Source: an uncultured Sulfurimonas sp. (GTDB lineage Bacteria > Campylobacterota > Campylobacteria > Campylobacterales > Sulfurimonadaceae). From it: a DNA stretch of 45,058 nt. Positions 25,931 to 37,126 of this stretch are shown in pieces. The position numbers and the translations under genes are program-made. Numbering within the stretch: the stretch's first letter is position 1; the number at the start of each line of letters is the position of its first letter. Location of the stretch: the NCBI GenBank assembly GCA_937900945.1, contig CALCGG010000099.1, forward strand, positions 1 to 45,058. Direction: 5' to 3'. The notes beneath the pieces were generated by a model, which saw only the letters and a list, made by a program, of their open reading frames with translations, did no database searches and was not told the origin of the DNA.

Positions 25931-28504
25931 ATGCTACAAGCATTCGTTGGTAAGGTCTTTGGTACTTCAAATGACCGTGAATTAAAAAAATATTCTAGCA
26001 AAGTTAATGAGATAAACGCATTAGAAACAAAATATTCGGCGCTCAGTGATGATGAGTTAAAAGCGGAATTCTTAAAACTAAAAAATAGTGTCTTGAAAGA
26101 GGAAAAAACCTTAGGTATGGTTCTGGTTGATTCTTTTGCTATTACAAGAGAAGCTTCTAAGCGGGTTTTGGGCATGAGACATTTCGATGTTCAGTTGATT
26201 GGTGGAATGGTACTGCATGAAGGTCGTATAGCTGAGATGAAAACAGGTGAGGGTAAAACACTTGTAGCAACTCTGGCAATTGTTTTAAATGCTATGACCG
26301 GAAAAGGTGTGCATTTAGTCACTGTAAATGACTATTTGGCGAGCAGAGATGCCAAAGAAATGGGAGTTCTCTATAACTTTTTAGGATTTTCAGTTGGTGT
26401 TGTTTTAGAGAATATGCATGATAGTGTGGCTAAAAAAGAGGCGTACAACGCTGATATAACTTATGGTACAAACAATGAATTTGGTTTTGATTACCTTAGA
26501 GATAATATGAGTTATTCATTGGATACCATGGCTCAGAGAAACCATAATTTTGTTATTGTTGATGAAGTTGACTCTATTCTGATAGATGAAGCTAGAACAC
26601 CATTGATTATCTCAGGTCCTACTAACAGAAGCATGCAAGATTATAGCGATGCGAATGTTATAGCTTTAAATTTAGTAAAAGATGAACATTTTACTGTTGA
26701 TGAAAAAGACAAAGTAGTCCTTATTACGGAAGAAGGTATTACTAAAGCGGAAGAGTTATTTAAAGTTGAAAATCTTTATAGTGCTGAAAATTCATCACTT
26801 CCACATGCTCTAGACCAGGCCTTAAAAGCTAATTATCTTTTTGAGAAAGATGTCGATTATGTTGTTAATGATGGCGAGGTTGTAATTGTTGACGAGTTTA
26901 CAGGCCGTTTGAGTGAAGGTCGTCGTTTTTCTGAAGGTCTGCATCAGGCTTTAGAAGCTAAAGAGGGTGTTGAAGTAAAAGAAGAAACACAAACCTTAGC
27001 AGATATCACTTTTCAAAATTATTTTAGAATGTATGACAAGCTGGCCGGTATGACTGGAACAGCAGAAACAGAAGCAACAGAATTTTCACAAATTTATTCA
27101 CTGGATGTTGTTTCCATTCCAACTAATATTCCTGTTACAAGACAAGATTTAAACGACTTGATTTATAAAACTGAAGAAGAAAAATTTTCTGCAGTTATCA
27201 ATACAATTAAAAAGCTATCTAAAACAGGACAGCCTGTTTTGATAGGAACGGCTTCTATTGAAAAGTCTGAAAAGCTTCATGAAGTTCTTAAAAAAGAAAA
27301 AATTGCTCATACCGTTTTAAATGCTAAGAACCATGCGCAAGAGGGTGAGATTATTAAAAGTGCCGGTGCTAAAGGAGCGGTTACAATCGCTACAAATATG
27401 GCCGGTCGTGGTGTTGATATCAAAGTAAATGATGAAGTCAAAGCTCTTGGCGGACTTTATATAGTTGGAACTGAGCGACATGAAAACCGCCGTATCGACA
27501 ATCAGCTTCGTGGTAGAAGCGGTCGTCAGGGTGATGCAGGTACAACACAGTTTTATCTTTCTTTAGAAGATAATTTACTCCGTATTTTTGGCTCTGATAA
27601 AATCAAGTCCATCATGGAAAGACTTGGTGTTGAAGATGGTGAATATATAGAGTCCAAAATGGTTACCCGTGCAGTTGAAAAAGCTCAGAAAAAAGTTGAA
27701 AACATGCACTATGAAGGTAGAAAGCAGATAGTTGAGTATGATGATGTTGCAAATGAACAAAGAAAAATTGTCTATAAATTCAGAAATCAACTCTTAAGTG
27801 CAGAGTATGATATATCATCAAAAATTGATGATATAAGAGAAGAATATATTAAGTATATGTTTGGCTTATCTGGAATTTATATTGGCGGGGCAAGAGAAGA
27901 CTTCTCTCTGGAAGATATAGCTAAGCACCTAAAAGAAGAGATAAACTTTAATCTAAATACAGACTCATTAGTTTCACTTGAATATGAAGAGTTATTCGAA
28001 GCAGTTCTAAGCAGTGTTAAAAAATCTTATGATGAGAAAATGAGTGTTTTAGAAGATGAAATGCGTCAAGATATAGAAAAAGAGTTTTATTTAAAAGAGC
28101 TCGACAGTGCTTGGAGAGAACATCTTTATTCTATGGACAATATGAAAACAGGTATTAGACTTCGTGCGTATAATCAAAAAGATCCTCTTGTTGAGTACAA
28201 AAAAGAGAGTTTTAATCTTTTTGGCGAGTTAATCAATGATATCAAGTTTAATACCATCAGAACACTTCAGATTATTCAGTTTAAATTAGAATCAGCAGAA
28301 GAAGAGGCTAAGAAAATTGCTCAGCAAATGGAGATACAAAGAATGCTTGATAGTCAAGCAATGCAATTAAATCATCATGACGATGAAGAAGATGCAAATT
28401 CAAAAAGAATTTCCAGAAATGATCCTTGTCCATGTGGAAGCGGGAAAAAGTACAAACAATGTTGCGGTAAAAGTGGTCCAAAAAAAGGTGCTTTTGCTTC
28501 TTGA
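25931..28504 (+). CDS. secA: preprotein translocase ATPase SecA
   Basis: SecA drives preproteins through SecYEG by ATP hydrolysis. The protein has 857 aa from ATG 25931, which sits 6 nt after AAGG; an in-frame TTG two codons earlier is less well placed. Walker A is [14 protein letters not shown] (about 103-116) and the DEAD-like box is [15 protein letters not shown]. Motif VI appears as [12 protein letters not shown] with one substitution. The C-terminus ends in a SEC-C zinc motif, [16 protein letters not shown], which contacts SecB or ribosomes in known cases. The stop codon overlaps the next gene by 4 nt. Confidence 0.97.
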   Translation: MLQAFVGKVFGTSNDRELKKYSSKVNEINALETKYSALSDDELKAEFLKLKNSVLKEEKTLGMVLVDSFAITREASKRVLGMRHFDVQLIGGMVLHEGRIAEMKTGEGKTLVATLAIVLNAMTGKGVHLVTVNDYLASRDAKEMGVLYNFLGFSVGVVLENMHDSVAKKEAYNADITYGTNNEFGFDYLRDNMSYSLDTMAQRNHNFVIVDEVDSILIDEARTPLIISGPTNRSMQDYSDANVIALNLVKDEHFTVDEKDKVVLITEEGITKAEELFKVENLYSAENSSLPHALDQALKANYLFEKDVDYVVNDGEVVIVDEFTGRLSEGRRFSEGLHQALEAKEGVEVKEETQTLADITFQNYFRMYDKLAGMTGTAETEATEFSQIYSLDVVSIPTNIPVTRQDLNDLIYKTEEEKFSAVINTIKKLSKTGQPVLIGTASIEKSEKLHEVLKKEKIAHTVLNAKNHAQEGEIIKSAGAKGAVTIATNMAGRGVDIKVNDEVKALGGLYIVGTERHENRRIDNQLRGRSGRQGDAGTTQFYLSLEDNLLRIFGSDKIKSIMERLGVEDGEYIESKMVTRAVEKAQKKVENMHYEGRKQIVEYDDVANEQRKIVYKFRNQLLSAEYDISSKIDDIREEYIKYMFGLSGIYIGGAREDFSLEDIAKHLKEEINFNLNTDSLVSLEYEELFEAVLSSVKKSYDEKMSVLEDEMRQDIEKEFYLKELDSAWREHLYSMDNMKTGIRLRAYNQKDPLVEYKKESFNLFGELINDIKFNTIRTLQIIQFKLESAEEEAKKIAQQMEIQRMLDSQAMQLNHHDDEEDANSKRISRNDPCPCGSGKKYKQCCGKSGPKKGAFAS

Positions 28505-29703
28505 AAAAATCTATAGTACCCTATTTAGTAAAACGATTTTTACGATTTGACAATGAGCAGCCTTTTATATTTCTATCTGCTTTATTGGCATTTTTAGGTA
28601 TTTCGATAGGCGTTACAGTTCTTCTCATTGCTATGGCGCTTATGAATGGCTTTGACAATGAATTTAAGAAAAAACTTACCATTATGAACTATCCATTAAC
28701 TGTGATTCCAAAATTTTACGGAGCAGTGAACGAAGACCTGCTTCTTGATTTAGAAACAAAATTTCCTTTACTTTCTTTTAGTCCATATGTGCAGTCATCC
28801 ATCATGGCAAGAAGCGGAAGCAAGCTTGAAGGCGGATATCTATTTGGTGTAAACATGAACGATGAAGCAAAAGTCAATAGTGTTTTAAGCAAAGCTATCG
28901 AGCAAAGTAAGATCGGTAAATTTGAAGTCTTAATCGGCAAATCATTAAAAGATGATTATAGCTTGTATATAGATGACAAACTGATGTATATTTTTACACA
29001 TGTAGAACCAGGCGGACTATCGATAACGCCTAAAATTAAGCGTTTTAAAGTTAAAGCTATATTTGATTCAGGTCTTTCTGCTTATGATAAAGCTTACAGC
29101 TACACAACATTGGAATCATTACAATCAATGCTGCATCTTCCTTCAAATCAATACGACGGGATACATATATTTTCTAAAAATCCACATGTAGATATACTAA
29201 AGATAAAAAAAGAACTTCCGGTAAGTGTCAGTATAAAAGGCTGGTGGGAAGATAATGTAAACTTTTTTGCCGCTCTGGAGTTGGAAAAAGCCTCCCTTTT
29301 TATAGTTTTAATGCTCATTATTTTAATAGCTGCAATCAACATAATCTCTTCACTTCTCATGACTGTTATGAATAGAAGAAGTGAAATCGCTTTACTGCTT
29401 TCCCTTGGTGCTACAACGGCTGAAGTTAAAAGAGTATTTTTATATTTAGGCATTGTTATTGGTGTGAGTGGTATTCTGGCAGGCATTGTTCTTGGCATGG
29501 GAGGATTATGGGTTTTAAGCACTTTTGATATTGTTAACTTACCAAAAGATGTATACCCTACTACAACACTTCCTTTGGATTTAAGTTTACAAGATTTTAT
29601 TTTGATAGTAACAGGAGCATTTACGATTGTTATTTTATCCTCTTATTATCCTGCAAAAAAAGCTAGTGAAGTTGACATACTGACTGTTTTGAGAAATGAA
29701 TAA
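28501..29703 (+). CDS. lolC: LolC/LolE-type ABC transporter permease
   Basis: This 400-aa inner-membrane protein has the MacB/FtsX topology: one N-terminal membrane segment (about 25-48), a periplasmic domain (about 50-260) and three C-terminal segments (about 262-290, 308-335, 362-385), with the cytoplasmic coupling sequence [15 protein letters not shown]. The N-terminal [14 protein letters not shown] is typical of LolC/E, which release lipoproteins to LolA. Campylobacterota often have one permease that may act as a homodimer; the ATPase LolD is not in the window. The start is TTG, overlapping the secA stop (TTGA). An assignment as a generic FtsX-like permease remains possible. Confidence 0.85.
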   Translation: MKKSIVPYLVKRFLRFDNEQPFIFLSALLAFLGISIGVTVLLIAMALMNGFDNEFKKKLTIMNYPLTVIPKFYGAVNEDLLLDLETKFPLLSFSPYVQSSIMARSGSKLEGGYLFGVNMNDEAKVNSVLSKAIEQSKIGKFEVLIGKSLKDDYSLYIDDKLMYIFTHVEPGGLSITPKIKRFKVKAIFDSGLSAYDKAYSYTTLESLQSMLHLPSNQYDGIHIFSKNPHVDILKIKKELPVSVSIKGWWEDNVNFFAALELEKASLFIVLMLIILIAAINIISSLLMTVMNRRSEIALLLSLGATTAEVKRVFLYLGIVIGVSGILAGIVLGMGGLWVLSTFDIVNLPKDVYPTTTLPLDLSLQDFILIVTGAFTIVILSSYYPAKKASEVDILTVLRNE

Positions 29704-29704
29704 G

Positions 29705-32700
29705 CTATTTTCCCTTTAGGAGTTTGTACGGAAATAATAGAGTTCTTTTTATGATATTTAAAGGGGCAACAATTATTTCTTGTGCCAGTTTTGAATTTAC
29801 ATCTGGATTGGTTAATGATCCTGTAACGCTCAAAGAAGTGGATATAGAATTTTCACCAAATAATATATAACCAACCGCAGGAATTTTTGACATACCACTA
29901 CCTAAATCAGTTTGTAAGTTTAAGTCAAGGTTTATTGTATCTGCTTTGAAGTTTGCCACTCCTCGACCCAATATCTTAAGCTCTGGAGAGTTCAAGCTCA
30001 TATCTGTAATGTTATAGATATCATCTTTAGCTTTAAACTTCATATATGCTTCTTTTACCGGTAATCCTTTTGAACTATAGCCTGGTAAACTAAAGGTGAC
30101 TAGAGATGGTATTGTATTGACAAAAGCCAGCACATTATTTAAAATTTTATAGTCTAATACTGCTGTGTCTTTGATTATAAAAGTTCCATCATATTCTTTT
30201 GTTGAACCGCTTATTGTAAAGGCTAAGGCTCCATCTTTAAATCTGGAAAGGGCAAAAAGATTTTCCATAAATTTATCATCAAATTTATCTCCATATAAGT
30301 GAAATTTATTATTTTCAAGCTTGAATCCGGCGTTTGCTTCATGGTGAATTAGCTGAGCCGTAACTGCATTGTTTAAATACTGTAAATCAATACTATCTGA
30401 GACTATGCGTCTATTTTTATCAATGTATAAATAGCAATTTTCAGAGCTAAAAGTTACTTTCTTGTCTGATTTGTTGGATGTAGAATTTCTATCATTAATA
30501 AAATTTAATATGGAGTTTATATTAAAACCTGTATCTTTTGCTTTTACTCTTATATTTTCATCTGCATTTATATTGATAGTATCATTTATATTTAAATATA
30601 TTTTTTTATTTTCAGAGTTTATTTTTCCTTTTATTATATAGTTTTCAACTTCTACATTATCAGCCACAAGTATTTTATAGGGGTATTTTACATTTGCTAA
30701 AAAGTGAATATTTTTATCATTTGCCTGCTTATGTACTTCAACGCTTCCTTCTGTAAGATTATAGTCTTGCAGTAATTGTGATTTTTTTGCTATTTCAGAT
30801 AGAGAATTGATTTTAAACTTCCACTCATTATTTGCAAGCGTATATTCTGTTGATAGCTCCGAAGAAGTAAAAGTTGTATTTTCATCAGTAGATTTTATAA
30901 CTAAGTTAACGGTTTCTTTATTTGAAAAAATTTCATTCATATTTTCATTTTTTAAATTTAAGTTGTTTAGACTTATGATTCCATTTTTTGATTTTAAGTT
31001 GTAGTACGTACTAAATTTTGTGTTCATAAAGTTATCAATATTTAGTAATCCCTGTTTAATGTAAAAAATGTCATTTTGCAGGCTCAGGTCTAGATCCTCA
31101 ACAGTAGCCTCAGTGCCGTCAATACTAAATCTGATCTTATCCAACGATTTCATTTTTATGTTTTTATCTTGATAATCTAATTCTATTTGTGAATTAGACT
31201 GAGATAATTTAATGCTGTCGTATAAAAATTTCAGCAGGTCGATTTTTAGATTTACCGTATTCAATTTAAATGACACTTTACCGGACATGTAGGCAGTTGA
31301 AACATTTGGAATTTCTACTAGGGTGGTGGGTATTTCAGCACTTAATTCCTTTAAATCAAACGGCATGTCTAATGAGCTGACGTAAACCTCTTTGTCTTTA
31401 ATGTTCCATACAGAATCGTTGATGTTGATTATGTCTCGTTCGGGTAATACTTTATAAGTAATCAGTAAAGGTTTAATTTGTTTTTTTAAAGATATATCCA
31501 ACTTTTTAAACTCAGTATTTTCAACTTTAAACTCTATTTTCCCTTCGTGTTTTTTTACATTTAGTTTTACATTGACTTTAGCGCGGGCTATATCTTGATA
31601 TTTTGCCAGCATATTTTTTATTTTAACATCATAATTATTCAGAGAAATATAGGCATCATATATATCAATATCTAAGCCTAAATAGTTAAAATTTGCCTCT
31701 TTTGTAAAAAAATCTCCTACTGCTTCAACAGCTATGCTGTGAAGGTTTACTTCAATTTTTAGATCAGTATTTACTGTGCCTGTGTTTTGAGTAAAAGGTA
31801 GATTTATTTTGTATGTACTCAGGATTTTTAAGATATTTTTATCTACAGAACCTTTAAATTTTAAGTACAGAGTAAGGAGTTCCTCTTTTTTGTTGAAATC
31901 TATTTTCAGCCAACTTTTATCAAGAAAGAAACCATAAGAGTAGGCCTCTTTTGGCAATATGTTAAGAACACCATCTTTAAATACCAACTCAGTTGTTTTA
32001 CTTTGGACACCTTGTAGTTTTGGATTATATGTATATAAAAGATTATTTGCTTCTGCACTTACATAGACATGCTTGTAGGCTTCGTCTAACTTGCTGTATT
32101 CAAGCCATCCATCAATTTTATTTAGTGATAAGTCAGACATGGAGATAGCATCAAGCACCCAATATTTAACTTCTGTCGGTAGTGGAAATAAATTTATAAT
32201 ATATTTTATATCTGTCATATTTTCTGGTGCGTTGATACGATAAAAAAGTTTATTTTCATCAGCATAAGATATAACTCTTAACTTATCATTCTGATTTATG
32301 TTGATATTAAATAAAGAGATTAAAGCCAACTCTTTTAAATCAAAAATCAAGTCACCATTGATATCTATTTTTCTTTTAAAATCGTGAAATTCTTCTACAT
32401 GTAAAGTCATTGCATTAGATTTGAAAGATAATAAGCCATGTAATAAAAAGCTTGGAGATGAAGCTACAAAAAAACCATTATCTTTATCTGTATACTTCAA
32501 TGAAGCAGATAAGTCGTTAATTTCGATTTGATTAACAATGATTTTTTCAAACCAATTATTAAATATAAATAATTCTCTAAAAATTTGTTTTATTTTTTTG
32601 TAGTCAAAAGGGGTTTGATCCTTGGATTGCGGCGTAAAGTGAATCTTCTCAACGGTTACATTTATTTTTTCATCCCATTTTATGTATAATTGCTCAATTT

Positions 32701-32848
32701 GAAGATTTTGAACTGATATACGATTAATATGAAGTCCATTTTGTAAAATTACAAATATAACAGAAAGTGTCAAAAAAATGAATATTAAAAAACTTACAAT
32801 TATAAAATGGATTTTTGAAATAGTATTGATTATTATTTTATCAGTCAT
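29705..32848 (-). CDS. AsmA/YhdP-like large membrane-anchored periplasmic protein
   Basis: This 1047-aa protein has one N-terminal membrane anchor (about 13-36; IHFIIVSFLIFIFLTLSVIF) and then a very long, beta-rich periplasmic region. The C-terminus (about 920-1047) resembles the AsmA C-terminal domain, with GVANFKADTINLDLNLQT, IPAVGYILFG and LSVTGSLTNPDV. Proteins of this bridge-like class are implicated in phospholipid transport between the membranes. The C-terminal 'APLNIIKRTLLFPYKLL' is also family-like. ATG 32848 has AGG upstream and lies inside the divergent mltG gene. A related gene next to mltG and oor genes is recalled in H. pylori and C. jejuni. The function here is inferred from fold only. 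Confidence 0.8.
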   Translation of the reverse strand: MTDKIIINTISKIHFIIVSFLIFIFLTLSVIFVILQNGLHINRISVQNLQIEQLYIKWDEKINVTVEKIHFTPQSKDQTPFDYKKIKQIFRELFIFNNWFEKIIVNQIEINDLSASLKYTDKDNGFFVASSPSFLLHGLLSFKSNAMTLHVEEFHDFKRKIDINGDLIFDLKELALISLFNININQNDKLRVISYADENKLFYRINAPENMTDIKYIINLFPLPTEVKYWVLDAISMSDLSLNKIDGWLEYSKLDEAYKHVYVSAEANNLLYTYNPKLQGVQSKTTELVFKDGVLNILPKEAYSYGFFLDKSWLKIDFNKKEELLTLYLKFKGSVDKNILKILSTYKINLPFTQNTGTVNTDLKIEVNLHSIAVEAVGDFFTKEANFNYLGLDIDIYDAYISLNNYDVKIKNMLAKYQDIARAKVNVKLNVKKHEGKIEFKVENTEFKKLDISLKKQIKPLLITYKVLPERDIININDSVWNIKDKEVYVSSLDMPFDLKELSAEIPTTLVEIPNVSTAYMSGKVSFKLNTVNLKIDLLKFLYDSIKLSQSNSQIELDYQDKNIKMKSLDKIRFSIDGTEATVEDLDLSLQNDIFYIKQGLLNIDNFMNTKFSTYYNLKSKNGIISLNNLNLKNENMNEIFSNKETVNLVIKSTDENTTFTSSELSTEYTLANNEWKFKINSLSEIAKKSQLLQDYNLTEGSVEVHKQANDKNIHFLANVKYPYKILVADNVEVENYIIKGKINSENKKIYLNINDTININADENIRVKAKDTGFNINSILNFINDRNSTSNKSDKKVTFSSENCYLYIDKNRRIVSDSIDLQYLNNAVTAQLIHHEANAGFKLENNKFHLYGDKFDDKFMENLFALSRFKDGALAFTISGSTKEYDGTFIIKDTAVLDYKILNNVLAFVNTIPSLVTFSLPGYSSKGLPVKEAYMKFKAKDDIYNITDMSLNSPELKILGRGVANFKADTINLDLNLQTDLGSGMSKIPAVGYILFGENSISTSLSVTGSLTNPDVNSKLAQEIIVAPLNIIKRTLLFPYKLLKGK

Positions 32849-33722
32849 GTATTACCTAAACAAGCCTATGGAAACATCAAAAGTCATATACATTCCAAAA
32901 GGTTCTATAAATAATATTATAGCACAATTGCAAGTGCAAAATTACAATGTATTTAAGCTTGATTCACTGCTCTTGAGAGCTATAGGAAGACCACAAAATG
33001 GATGGATTGACATTGGAGTAAACAGAATCACCAAAGGGGACTTTTTATACAAGCTAACAACTGCAAAAGCGGCACTCCAAAATATAACTCTGATTCCTGG
33101 AGAAACAACATATATCTTTTTAAATCAATTAGCAGAAGATCTTAATCTTGATAGAAAAATATTACAACGCTATTATGATTTATATTTTTCCATGGAAGAG
33201 GGCGCACTTGTTCCAAATACATACAAACTTCCTCTTGGTATAACAGAAAAAGAGTTAATCAAAATTTTATTAGACCAGTCGTTGAAGCAGATGAGGGCAT
33301 TCTCTATTAAGCTCTTTGGTACATATAACGAGAAAAAATGGTTTCGTTATGTAGCAATAGCATCTATTATTCAAAAAGAATCAGCAAATATATCCGAAAT
33401 GCCAATAGTTAGTTCAGTTATATACAATAGAATGAAAAAAGGGATGCTGTTGCAGATGGACGGAACGCTAAACTATGCCCAATATTCACATGTCAAGGTT
33501 ACGCCAGAGCGAATTAAGGAAGATATGACACTTTTTAACACATACAAATATAAAGGTGTCCCACCAGTGCCAATATGTAATGTAAGTTTTGATGCTATCA
33601 AAGCAGCAGTTTTCCCAGCTAAAACGGATTATCTTTATTTTATGAAGTCAAAGAGTGGAACGCATGATTTCGCATGTAACTATTCTACACATTTAAGCAA
33701 TATAAAGCGTGCTACAAAATGA
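32778..33722 (+). CDS. mltG: endolytic transglycosylase MltG (YceG family)
   Basis: MltG is an inner-membrane enzyme that cuts nascent glycan strands and sets their length. The 314-aa protein has an N-terminal anchor (about 6-26; TIIKWIFEIVLIIILSVMYY), a LysM-like part and the YceG domain. The likely catalytic glutamate is E201 in IQKESANISEMPIVSSVIYN, followed by GMLLQMDGTLNYA and the PPVPICNVSFDAIKAA ending block. Some databases call it aminodeoxychorismate lyase, which is a legacy misnomer. The start ATG 32778 is needed to include the anchor and puts 71 nt of overlap head-to-head with the AsmA-like gene. Its ribosome site is weak. Confidence 0.9.
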   Translation: MNIKKLTIIKWIFEIVLIIILSVMYYLNKPMETSKVIYIPKGSINNIIAQLQVQNYNVFKLDSLLLRAIGRPQNGWIDIGVNRITKGDFLYKLTTAKAALQNITLIPGETTYIFLNQLAEDLNLDRKILQRYYDLYFSMEEGALVPNTYKLPLGITEKELIKILLDQSLKQMRAFSIKLFGTYNEKKWFRYVAIASIIQKESANISEMPIVSSVIYNRMKKGMLLQMDGTLNYAQYSHVKVTPERIKEDMTLFNTYKYKGVPPVPICNVSFDAIKAAVFPAKTDYLYFMKSKSGTHDFACNYSTHLSNIKRATK

Positions 33723-33843
33723 AACAAATTGTAAATAGCAAGAAGAATTTTAGATAGGCTAACTAAATATTATAGTTCTTAATGCTATGATTTATCTTGT
33801 AAATTTTCATCACGAAAATAAAATATAAACTCGAGGATACAAG

Positions 33844-36018
33844 ATGTCAAAAATTATTTGGTCAAAAATTGATGAAGCACCAGCTTTAGCAACTTATTCG
33901 TTATTACCTATCGTTAATGCTTTTACTAAAGCAGCGGGTGTTGAAGTAGTTACTAGTGATATTTCACTAGCAGGTAGAGTTTTGGCTGCAATGGGTCTTG
34001 CGGAAGATGAACTTTCAAAACTAGGTGAAGTTGTTTTAGAATCAGATGGAAATATTATTAAGCTTCCAAATGTATCAGCTTCAGTTGGACAACTTAAAGA
34101 TTGTATTGCAGAGCTTCAAGGTCAAGGTTACGATATTCCTAATTTCCCTGAAAATCCAGCAAATGCTGAGGAAGAAGCTGTTAGAGCAAAATATAATGCT
34201 TGTTTAGGTTCAGCTGTTAATCCAGTTTTACGTGAAGGAAACTCAGATAGACGTGCTGCAGTAGCTGTTAAAAAGTTTGCTCAGAAAAATCCTCATAAAC
34301 TTAGAGCATTCCCAGCAAATCCAAAGTCTTATGTTGCACACATGGAAGGTAATGGAGATTTCTACGGAAATGAGCAGTCAGTTACTATGGATAAAAACCA
34401 AAAAGTAACTATCGCTTTAAATGGTAAAGAGCTAGGAAGCATTAAAGCAGTTGACAAAGAAGTTTTAGACGGTACATTTATGTCTAAAGCTAAATATAGA
34501 ACATTTATCCAAAAGACAATTGATGATGCTAGAAAAAATGGTGTTTTATGGTCAATCCACCTTAAAGCAACAATGATGAAAATTTCTGATCCTATTATGT
34601 TCGGTCATGCTTTTGAAGTATTCTTTCAAGGTGTATTTACAAAATATGCAGATGTATTTGCATCATTAAAAGTAAATCCTAATCAAGGAATGAGTGACTT
34701 AGAGAAGAAGATCAAGGGTCATGCACAAGAAGCAGAAATAAAAGCAGCTTTCCAAGCAGTAATTGATTCTGATCAACCACAAATCGCAATGGTTGATTCT
34801 GACAAAGGTACAACTAACTTTAATGCATCTAATGATGTGATTATTGATGCTTCTATGCCAGTTGTTGTACGTGAAGGTGGTAAGCAGTGGAACAGAAAAG
34901 GCGAAGCGGTTGAGTGTGTAGCTGTAATTCCTGATTCTACTTATGCAATGTTTCATGCAGAGATGGTAGCTGACTGTGTTAAAAATGGTCAATATGATGT
35001 TGCTACTATGGGTTCTATGGCTAATGTTGGTCTTATGGCTCAAAAAGCAGAAGAGTATGGTTCTCATCCAACTACGTTTGAACTAGCAGAAGGTGGTAAA
35101 GTAACTGTTACTGCTGAAGATGGTACAGAGCTTATGACATTTGATGTTGAAGCTGGAGATATTTGGAGAATGAGTAGAGCTAAAGATGTTGCTATTAAAG
35201 ACTGGGTTAGACTAGCGGTTGAGAGAGCAAGAATTGAAGGCGTGCCTACAATCTTCTGGTTAGACGAAAACAGAGCTCACGATGCAGAGATGATTAAAAA
35301 AGTAAATACTTATTTAGCTGATTTAAACACAGATGGCTTAGATATTCAAATTATGGATATTACAGCTGCAACTAGATTTACAAATGCAAGAGTAAGTGAA
35401 GGTAAAAATACTATCGCTGTAACTGGAAATGTTTTACGTGATCATTTAACTGACATGTACCCAATTTTAGAGCTTGGAACATCTGCAAAAATGCTTTCAA
35501 TCGTTCCATTATTAGCTGGTGGTGGTCTGTATGAGACTGGTGCTGGTGGATCTGCTCCAAAGCATGTTGACCAATTCTTAGCTGAAGGTCACTTACGTTG
35601 GGATTCTTTAGGTGAGTTCTTGGCACTTGCCGAGTCTTTAAGATTTATCGGTCAAAAAAACAATGATGCGAAACTAGCTGCGCTTACTGCTGGACTTGAT
35701 GTTGCAAATGATGCTTATCTAGATAATAATAAAGAGCCTTCACGTAAAGCTGGCGAACCGGACAACAAAGCATCACACTTTTACTTAGCACAATACTGGG
35801 CAAAAGCTCTTGCAGAAGGTAACGATGCTGAGTTAGCTGCTAAATTTGCTCCGGTAGCTGCAGCCTTGACTTCAAATGAAGATACAATTATCGCTGAGTT
35901 ACTTGCTGTAGAAGGTAAAGCTCAAGATATCGGTGGTTACTACCATCCGGATGATGCGAAAGCTGAAGCTGCGATGAGACCATCTGCAACGCTAAACAAG
36001 ATTATAGATTCTATATAG
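33844..36018 (+). CDS. icd: isocitrate dehydrogenase (NADP), monomeric type
   Basis: This enzyme interconverts isocitrate and 2-oxoglutarate plus CO2, and in the reductive TCA cycle it runs as a carboxylase. At 724 aa it is clearly the large monomeric (IDH-II) class, unrelated in length to the 400-aa dimeric enzyme of E. coli. Segments such as ATYSLLPIVNAFTKAAGV, CLGSAVNPVLREGNSDRR, SIHLKATMMKISDPIMFGH and LETGAGGSAPKHV (here LYETGAGGSAPKHV) are typical. It heads the icd-mdh-fumC-sucCD-oorDABC block but ends in its own terminator. It has a good ribosome site (GAGGA). Confidence 0.96.
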   Translation: MSKIIWSKIDEAPALATYSLLPIVNAFTKAAGVEVVTSDISLAGRVLAAMGLAEDELSKLGEVVLESDGNIIKLPNVSASVGQLKDCIAELQGQGYDIPNFPENPANAEEEAVRAKYNACLGSAVNPVLREGNSDRRAAVAVKKFAQKNPHKLRAFPANPKSYVAHMEGNGDFYGNEQSVTMDKNQKVTIALNGKELGSIKAVDKEVLDGTFMSKAKYRTFIQKTIDDARKNGVLWSIHLKATMMKISDPIMFGHAFEVFFQGVFTKYADVFASLKVNPNQGMSDLEKKIKGHAQEAEIKAAFQAVIDSDQPQIAMVDSDKGTTNFNASNDVIIDASMPVVVREGGKQWNRKGEAVECVAVIPDSTYAMFHAEMVADCVKNGQYDVATMGSMANVGLMAQKAEEYGSHPTTFELAEGGKVTVTAEDGTELMTFDVEAGDIWRMSRAKDVAIKDWVRLAVERARIEGVPTIFWLDENRAHDAEMIKKVNTYLADLNTDGLDIQIMDITAATRFTNARVSEGKNTIAVTGNVLRDHLTDMYPILELGTSAKMLSIVPLLAGGGLYETGAGGSAPKHVDQFLAEGHLRWDSLGEFLALAESLRFIGQKNNDAKLAALTAGLDVANDAYLDNNKEPSRKAGEPDNKASHFYLAQYWAKALAEGNDAELAAKFAPVAAALTSNEDTIIAELLAVEGKAQDIGGYYHPDDAKAEAAMRPSATLNKIIDSI

Positions 36019-36024
36019 TTGAAA

Positions 36025-36068
36025 TTATTCTATCTCTTTTTTGAGATAGAATAAATTTTCTTTTTTTT
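36025..36068 (+). terminator. terminator after icd
   Basis: The 12-bp stem TTATTCTATCTC / GAGATAGAATAA has a six-T loop. It is followed by ATTTTC and eight T, 7 nt after the icd stop. It should separate icd from mdh, at least in part. Confidence 0.85.
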
Positions 36069-36168
36069 GTGAAACTATTTAGTTTTACAAAAAAGGCGAA
36101 AAGTCTTTAAGTGATATTAGTTAATATACTTTAAGTTTTATCATAATCTATCATTTTAAGGAATCTAT

Positions 36169-37125
36169 ATGAAACAGGGTAAAAGAGTAGGGATAGTAGG
36201 TGCTGGAAATGTTGGAGCTACAGTAGCTTATTCATTAGCAATGCTTGGTTCTTGCCATGAAATCATTCTTCGTGACAATAAGATTGACGTAGCTCGCGGA
36301 AAAGCTCTCGACATGTCTCAAGCTGCTTCTGCAGTTAGAAGTCACACAGTTGTAAAAGTTGCAGAATCTATGGAAGATTTAGTAAACTGCGATGTTGTCG
36401 TTGTAACAGCAGGTAGTCCGAGACTTCCTGGCATGAGCCGCGATGATTTACTAATGATAAATGCTAATATTACTAAAGAAGTTATTGAAGGTATTGCAAA
36501 ATATTCCCCGGATGCAATCATAATTATGGTTTCAAATCCTTTGGATGCTATGACTTATGTAGCATTAAAAGAAAGCGGTTTTGATAGAAGCCGCGTCATA
36601 GGAATGGCTGGTATATTGGATAGTTCAAGAATGGCAGCATTTATTCAAGAAAAACTTGGATATGGTGGTGGACAGATTCGTGCATCAGTCATGGGTGGAC
36701 ATGGCGATGATATGGTTCCATTACCTCGTTATTCTACTGTTGCAGGTGTTCCTCTTAGTGATGTGCTCAGTGAGGGTGAAATCGCAGAAATTGTTGATCG
36801 TACTCGTCATGGCGGTGCAGAAATTGTAGGCTATTTAAAAACTGGTTCAGCTTATTATGCTCCTGCAAAATCAACTGCTATTATGGTAGAAGCAATACTT
36901 AAAGACACAAAACAGATTCACCCTTGTGCAGTTTACTTGGATGGTGAATATGGTTATACAGATGTAGTATCCGGTGTTCCTGTAATGTTGGGTGCTAATG
37001 GAGCTGAAAAAATAATTGAAGTAACTCTTAATGATGCAGAAAAAGCGATGTTTAGTAATTCTTGTGCTTCTGTGCAGGATTTGATAGATACATTAAATAA
37101 AAATAATTTTTTTGGGGAGAAATAA
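36169..37125 (+). CDS. mdh: malate dehydrogenase
   Basis: This NAD-dependent enzyme interconverts malate and oxaloacetate. The 318-aa protein is of the LDH-like MDH type. The Rossmann loop is [18 protein letters not shown] (about 8-25), the substrate loop carries [13 protein letters not shown], and the catalytic histidine is H178 in [11 protein letters not shown]. The residues [10 protein letters not shown], with Arg contacting the dicarboxylate, favour malate over lactate. It has its own leader after the icd terminator, with AAGGA before the ATG. The next gene, fumC, starts 1 nt after the stop. Confidence 0.94.
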   Translation: MKQGKRVGIVGAGNVGATVAYSLAMLGSCHEIILRDNKIDVARGKALDMSQAASAVRSHTVVKVAESMEDLVNCDVVVVTAGSPRLPGMSRDDLLMINANITKEVIEGIAKYSPDAIIIMVSNPLDAMTYVALKESGFDRSRVIGMAGILDSSRMAAFIQEKLGYGGGQIRASVMGGHGDDMVPLPRYSTVAGVPLSDVLSEGEIAEIVDRTRHGGAEIVGYLKTGSAYYAPAKSTAIMVEAILKDTKQIHPCAVYLDGEYGYTDVVSGVPVMLGANGAEKIIEVTLNDAEKAMFSNSCASVQDLIDTLNKNNFFGEK

Positions 37126-37126
37126 T

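Noticed and set aside
32778-33722. Aminodeoxychorismate lyase (pabC) as the function of mltG
   Set aside because: The N-terminal anchor and the glutamate in IQKESAN are those of the MltG/YceG transglycosylase. The lyase label is a legacy annotation.
37112-37126. Five-codon upstream extension of fumC from TTG 37112
   Set aside because: It would overlap mdh and translate through the ribosome site GGGGAGA that serves TTG 37127.
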